Of a DNA stretch of 64,000 bases, positions 61,059-64,000 are shown piece by piece. Under the pieces are notes generated by a model. It was not told the origin of the DNA, searched no databases, and saw only the letters and a list, made by a program, of their open reading frames with translations. Origin of the DNA: Nonomuraea sp. NEAU-A123 (GTDB taxonomy: Bacteria; Actinomycetota; Actinomycetes; Streptosporangiales; Streptosporangiaceae); the NCBI RefSeq assembly GCF_018603905.1, contig NZ_JAHFZZ010000002.1:558001-622000 (forward strand), in the 5' to 3' direction. Made by a program: the position numbers and the translations under genes. Positions within the stretch are counted from its first letter, which is position 1; the number at the start of each line of letters is the position of its first letter.

Positions 61059-63569
61059 TCAGGCGCAGGCCGGGGAGATCTGGTCGGTGAGCGCCTTGTT
61101 CGCGTCGTGAACCCGGGCCAGGTCGGGCTTGGTGATGGCCCTGTCATAGGTCATGAGGCCGTTGAGCTCGGTCTCGACGTCGGTGGTCTGGGTGTAGATC
61201 GCCGCGCTGAGCTGGTCGCAGGCGTGCAGCTTCTGCAATTCCTGGGCCATACCGACGTAGCGGGTGGTGAGGGCCTCGGCGTCGGGTTCGACCGCGTAGC
61301 CCCACCCGCCGCCCGACCAGGTGTGGCCGATGAGCGGGAGACCGAGGCCGCCGTACTCGCCGATCACGACCGCGCGGATGTCGGTGGGCTTGCCGGGCAC
61401 GCCCGGACCGGGATAGATGTGGTAGTCCTTGACGTCGCCGTTGCCGCCGTCGCGGGCTCCGCAGCAGTTGATGCCGCTCATGTTGTTCACCAGGCGGGAC
61501 GGGTCCCAGCTCTTGACCAGGTCGGCGATGCGGGCCTGGTCGTACTGGCCCCAGCCCTCGTTGAAGGGCACCCACATGATGATCGACGGGCTGCTGCGGT
61601 GCTGGTCCACCAGCTCGCGCAGTTCGGTCTCGAACTGCGGCTTGTCGCCGGTCTTGAACATGGCGGGCATGTCCTGCCAGACGAGCAGGCCGAGCTTGTC
61701 GGCGTGGTAGTACCAGCGGTCGGACTCGACCTTGGTGTGCTTGCGCACGGTGTTGAAGCCGAGCTTCTTGGTCTGGACGAGGTCGTACTTGAGCGCTTCG
61801 TCGGTGGGTGCGGTGTAGATGCCGTCCGGCCAGAAGCCCTGGTCGAGCGGGCCCATCTGGAAGACCGGCCGGCCGTTGAGGAGCATCCGGTTGTTCTCCA
61901 GCGAGATGGTGCGCATCCCGAAGTAGGACGTGATCTCGTCCTGCTTCACCCGGACCGTGAGGTCGTACAGGAAGGGCTTGTCCGGCGACCACAGCTTGGG
62001 GTTCGGCACCGGCAGCCGGAGCTCCGTGCCGACGGGGCCGGTGACCGTGCCCACGACCTTGTGGCCGTCCTTGGCCACGACCACGGCGGTGCCGGCCGAG
62101 CCCTGGACGGTGACGCGCAGCGCCTTGCCGGCGACGTCGGGCACGGTGTCGACGCGGTCGATGTGCTGCTGGGCGACGGGCTCCATCCAGACGGTCTGCC
62201 AGATGCCGGAGACGGCGGTGTACCAGATGCCGCTCGGGTCGAGCCGCTGCTTGCCGATGGGCTGCTGCCCGCTGTCGGTCGGGTCGGTGACACCGACGAC
62301 GAGCTCCTGGGATCCGCCGCGCTTGAGCGCGTCGGTCACGTCCACGGTGATCCGGCCGTAGCCGCCCTTGTGCGTGCCGACCTGCTTGCCGTTGACGTAG
62401 ATCGTGGCGTCCCAGTCGATCGCGTCGAGGTGCAGCAGCAGGCGCTCGCCGCTCCACGAGCGCGGAACCTCGAACGTCCTGCGGTACCACATGCGGTCCT
62501 CGTGCCGGCCGATGCCGGACAGCTGCGACTCCACCGGGTACGGGACGACGATGCGCTCGGCCAGGTCACGGCCGGTGGGGACGGCCTCGCCCGGCTTGGC
62601 GGCGGCGAACTGCCAGGTGCCGTTGAGGCTGCGCCACCTGTCCCTGACCAGTTGGGGGCGCGGGTACTCGGGCAGCGGGTTCGCCGGGTTCACGTCCTTG
62701 GACCAGCGGGTCTTGAGGATGTAGGCGGACTCGTTGGCGACGAAGGCGTAGGGGAACGCGGCGACGGGCGTGCCGTCGGCGAAGGAGAGGCCGGTGCCGT
62801 CGTAGGCGGCGCGCAGCGTGCTCCCCGCCTTAGCCGGAACCGGATATTTCAGCTTAAGCACCACCGTGTCCCGATTTTTCAGGACTACGGAGGTTACGGG
62901 CCATTTGGTGCCGGCGACTGTGAGGACCAGGTGGTCGGTCAGGTCGGCGGGCAGCGGGGCGAGCGCCTTGGCGAACGTCAGCGTGGCCAGGTCACCCGTC
63001 GAACCGACCTTCGCCTCGGTGGGCCCGGGCGGGTCGAACCCGTCCGGCGGCGTGAACGCCTCGGACGGCACGGCCACCTTCGGCTGGCTGGCGCTCTGCC
63101 AGCGCAGGTGCAGGTTCGCCCCGCCGAAGTGCTCGAAGTACTCGACCTTGATGTCGTAGTCCTTGCCCGCCTCCAGCGCGATGGGCGTGCCCACCTGCTC
63201 CCTGTCCCAGTCGTCCACCCAGTGGTCGATGACGGCCTTGCCGTCCACCCAGAGCCGGAAGCCGTTGTCGCCGATGATCGAGAACGTGTACGTCTCGGAG
63301 TGCTCGGGCCGGATCTTGCCGGTCCACCGGACGGTGACGTCGTCCTCCCTACCGGTCAGCAGCTTCAACGTCGGGTTGAGGTCGGCCAGTTCCAGACTCG
63401 GGTCCACGACGCTGGCCTTGAGCTCGCCGAAGTCGAACGCGCCGGCCGCCGAGGCGAGGTAGTAGTCGCCGCGCAGCCCGTGCCGTTCGGCCGCGGCGCC
63501 CGCCGGGGTGGGAGCCTGCCATAACACGGCCAGCAGCACGGCGATCATTGCCGCGAGTGACTTTCGCAC
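61059..63569 (-). CDS. secreted GH2 glycosidase with PA14 domain
   Basis: An 836-residue exported enzyme. The signal peptide is about residues 1-24 (SLAAMIAVLLAVLWQAPTPAGA). A PA14 carbohydrate-binding domain (about 25-165) has YTFSIIGDNGFRLWVDGKAV. An Ig-like spacer follows. The GH2 part has the sugar-binding domain (RSLNGTWQFA, MWYRRTFEVP, HLDAIDWDATIYVNGKQVG), an Ig-like domain and the TIM barrel: acid/base Glu near 670 in VPFNEGWGQ, and nucleophile Glu near 735 in VIGEYGGLG. GH2 includes beta-galactosidases, mannosidases, glucuronidases, and bacterial galactofuranosidases. GTG 63569 lies 6 nt after AAGGA. First gene of the sugar operon. Confidence 0.93.
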   Translation of the reverse strand: MRKSLAAMIAVLLAVLWQAPTPAGAAAERHGLRGDYYLASAAGAFDFGELKASVVDPSLELADLNPTLKLLTGREDDVTVRWTGKIRPEHSETYTFSIIGDNGFRLWVDGKAVIDHWVDDWDREQVGTPIALEAGKDYDIKVEYFEHFGGANLHLRWQSASQPKVAVPSEAFTPPDGFDPPGPTEAKVGSTGDLATLTFAKALAPLPADLTDHLVLTVAGTKWPVTSVVLKNRDTVVLKLKYPVPAKAGSTLRAAYDGTGLSFADGTPVAAFPYAFVANESAYILKTRWSKDVNPANPLPEYPRPQLVRDRWRSLNGTWQFAAAKPGEAVPTGRDLAERIVVPYPVESQLSGIGRHEDRMWYRRTFEVPRSWSGERLLLHLDAIDWDATIYVNGKQVGTHKGGYGRITVDVTDALKRGGSQELVVGVTDPTDSGQQPIGKQRLDPSGIWYTAVSGIWQTVWMEPVAQQHIDRVDTVPDVAGKALRVTVQGSAGTAVVVAKDGHKVVGTVTGPVGTELRLPVPNPKLWSPDKPFLYDLTVRVKQDEITSYFGMRTISLENNRMLLNGRPVFQMGPLDQGFWPDGIYTAPTDEALKYDLVQTKKLGFNTVRKHTKVESDRWYYHADKLGLLVWQDMPAMFKTGDKPQFETELRELVDQHRSSPSIIMWVPFNEGWGQYDQARIADLVKSWDPSRLVNNMSGINCCGARDGGNGDVKDYHIYPGPGVPGKPTDIRAVVIGEYGGLGLPLIGHTWSGGGWGYAVEPDAEALTTRYVGMAQELQKLHACDQLSAAIYTQTTDVETELNGLMTYDRAITKPDLARVHDANKALTDQISPACA

Positions 63570-63599
63570 AGAGTGTCCTTTCGCGCTGGGGCATACCAG

Positions 63600-63613
63600 C
63601 CGATCAAGATCGG
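63600..63613. promoter_or_regulatory. 14-bp palindrome CCGATC-AA-GATCGG, probable operator
   Basis: Exact 6-bp arms. A half site CCGATCAA recurs at 63675-63682, both in the 171-nt gap between GH2 and the divergent DeoR-type gene. Suits a site for that regulator controlling both directions. Confidence 0.6.
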
Positions 63614-63728
63614 ACAGGTTATGACCCTTCCTGGGTCCCAAATAAGCATCCATGGACCGAGCCGGTCAAGATTTCCGATCAAATTCGTTCTCATATGATC
63701 AGAGGTGAGCCGGAGTTGAGCATTCGTC

Positions 63729-63734
63729 TATGAT
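63729..63734 (+). promoter_or_regulatory. leaderless -10 box of DeoR-type gene
   Basis: TATGAT, 6 nt before GTG 63741, a near-perfect -10 element for a leaderless start. Confidence 0.65.
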
Positions 63735-63740
63735 CGGGTC

Positions 63741-64000
63741 GTGAGCGACACGCAGAGCGACGGCCGCAGGCCGGTGTTCGCCGCGGAACGCCGGCAGCGC
63801 ATCCTTGAGCTGGTGCGTGCCAACGGCGCCGTGTCCCTGCGCGAGCTCGCCCAATCCGTGCACTCCTCCGAGGTGACCGTCCGCCGCGACCTGCGCGCGC
63901 TGGAGTCGGAGGGCCTGCTCAACCGCCACCACGGCGGGGCCACCCTGCCCGGCGAGCTGTCGCGCGAGGCGGGCTACACGCACAAGGTCTCGCTGGAGGC
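63741..64000 (+). CDS. DeoR/GlpR-family regulator (3' end cut)
   Basis: The first 86 residues are visible. AAERRQRILELVRANGAVSL, VHSSEVTVRRDLRALESEG and NRHHGGATLP form the DeoR-type DNA-binding domain. The sugar-phosphate-binding C-terminal domain lies beyond the window. Divergent from the GH2-ABC operon with probable operators between, so it is the likely regulator of that operon. Confidence 0.9.
   Translation, partial: MSDTQSDGRRPVFAAERRQRILELVRANGAVSLRELAQSVHSSEVTVRRDLRALESEGLLNRHHGGATLPGELSREAGYTHKVSLE

Noticed and set aside
59730..63524. 1264-codon open frame on the plus strand
   Set aside because: It lies opposite the GH2 gene, binding lipoprotein and part of the ATPase, which have clear motifs. 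Its composition (Gly, Arg, Val, Asp heavy, no domains) is what high-GC antisense frames give.

Overview
The window is very GC-rich, with GTG and TTG starts, many four-base start/stop overlaps and many promoters whose TANNNT -10 box lies 6-8 nt before the start codon. Together with SARP, WYL, DeoR, TetR and tandem-Lrp regulators, an eukaryote-like Ser/Thr kinase, a NACHT ATPase and a split actinobacterial PTS, this points to a filamentous actinobacterium, possibly a Streptosporangiales member such as Nonomuraea (inference only). I see about 58 intact or edge-cut genes, two gene remnants, no rRNA, tRNA, CRISPR array or intact mobile element.

Layout. 1-2.9 kb: edge-cut RsbW-like ATPase, a small membrane protein, Ppx/GppA phosphatase and a MurG-like glycosyltransferase. 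2.9-5.6 kb: three tandem paralogous membrane-anchored helical proteins. 5.8-12.3 kb: membrane glycosyltransferase, an OmpR/PhoR-type two-component pair and a 1015-aa NACHT protein. 12.4-16.3 kb: acyl-CoA synthetase and APC permease. 16.5-20.5 kb: a translationally coupled three-gene operon coding for a RING-finger plus TerD-like protein and two pol-beta-fold nucleotidyltransferases, the most unusual set here. 20.6-28.9 kb: single genes (GNAT, two unknowns, two methyltransferases, peptide deformylase, YjbR, a serine beta-lactamase-like exported protein) and a decayed SARP/NB-ARC regulator.

29.0-35.7 kb is a self-contained sugar-alcohol PTS operon: DeoR regulator, PfkB-type sugar-phosphate kinase, mannitol-type IIC, IIB and IIA as separate proteins, a zinc dehydrogenase, HPr and enzyme I. 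It could take a hexitol from outside the cell to a sugar bisphosphate without any other PTS gene. 35.7-44.2 kb: aldo/keto reductase, NAD(P)-binding protein, HAD phosphatase, 6-phosphogluconate dehydrogenase, thioesterase, a WYL regulator facing an epoxide hydrolase across a 10-bp-arm palindrome, a PemK/MazF-like protein and a FAD oxidoreductase. 44.2-55.2 kb: a deacetylase remnant, TetR/SDR divergent pair, metallo-hydrolase plus MFS, pirin, Ser/Thr kinase, tandem-Lrp regulator facing a drug-efflux MFS across a palindrome, and a heptad-repeat protein.

55.5-64 kb: an exported protein of unknown function, then a minus-strand operon (GH2 glycosidase with PA14 domain, YtfQ-like binding lipoprotein, ABC ATPase, two permeases) facing a DeoR-type regulator cut by the window edge. 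The transporter resembles the YtfQRT-YjfF galactofuranose importer, so the locus may release and import a furanose sugar such as galactofuranose; the substrate is inferred, not shown.
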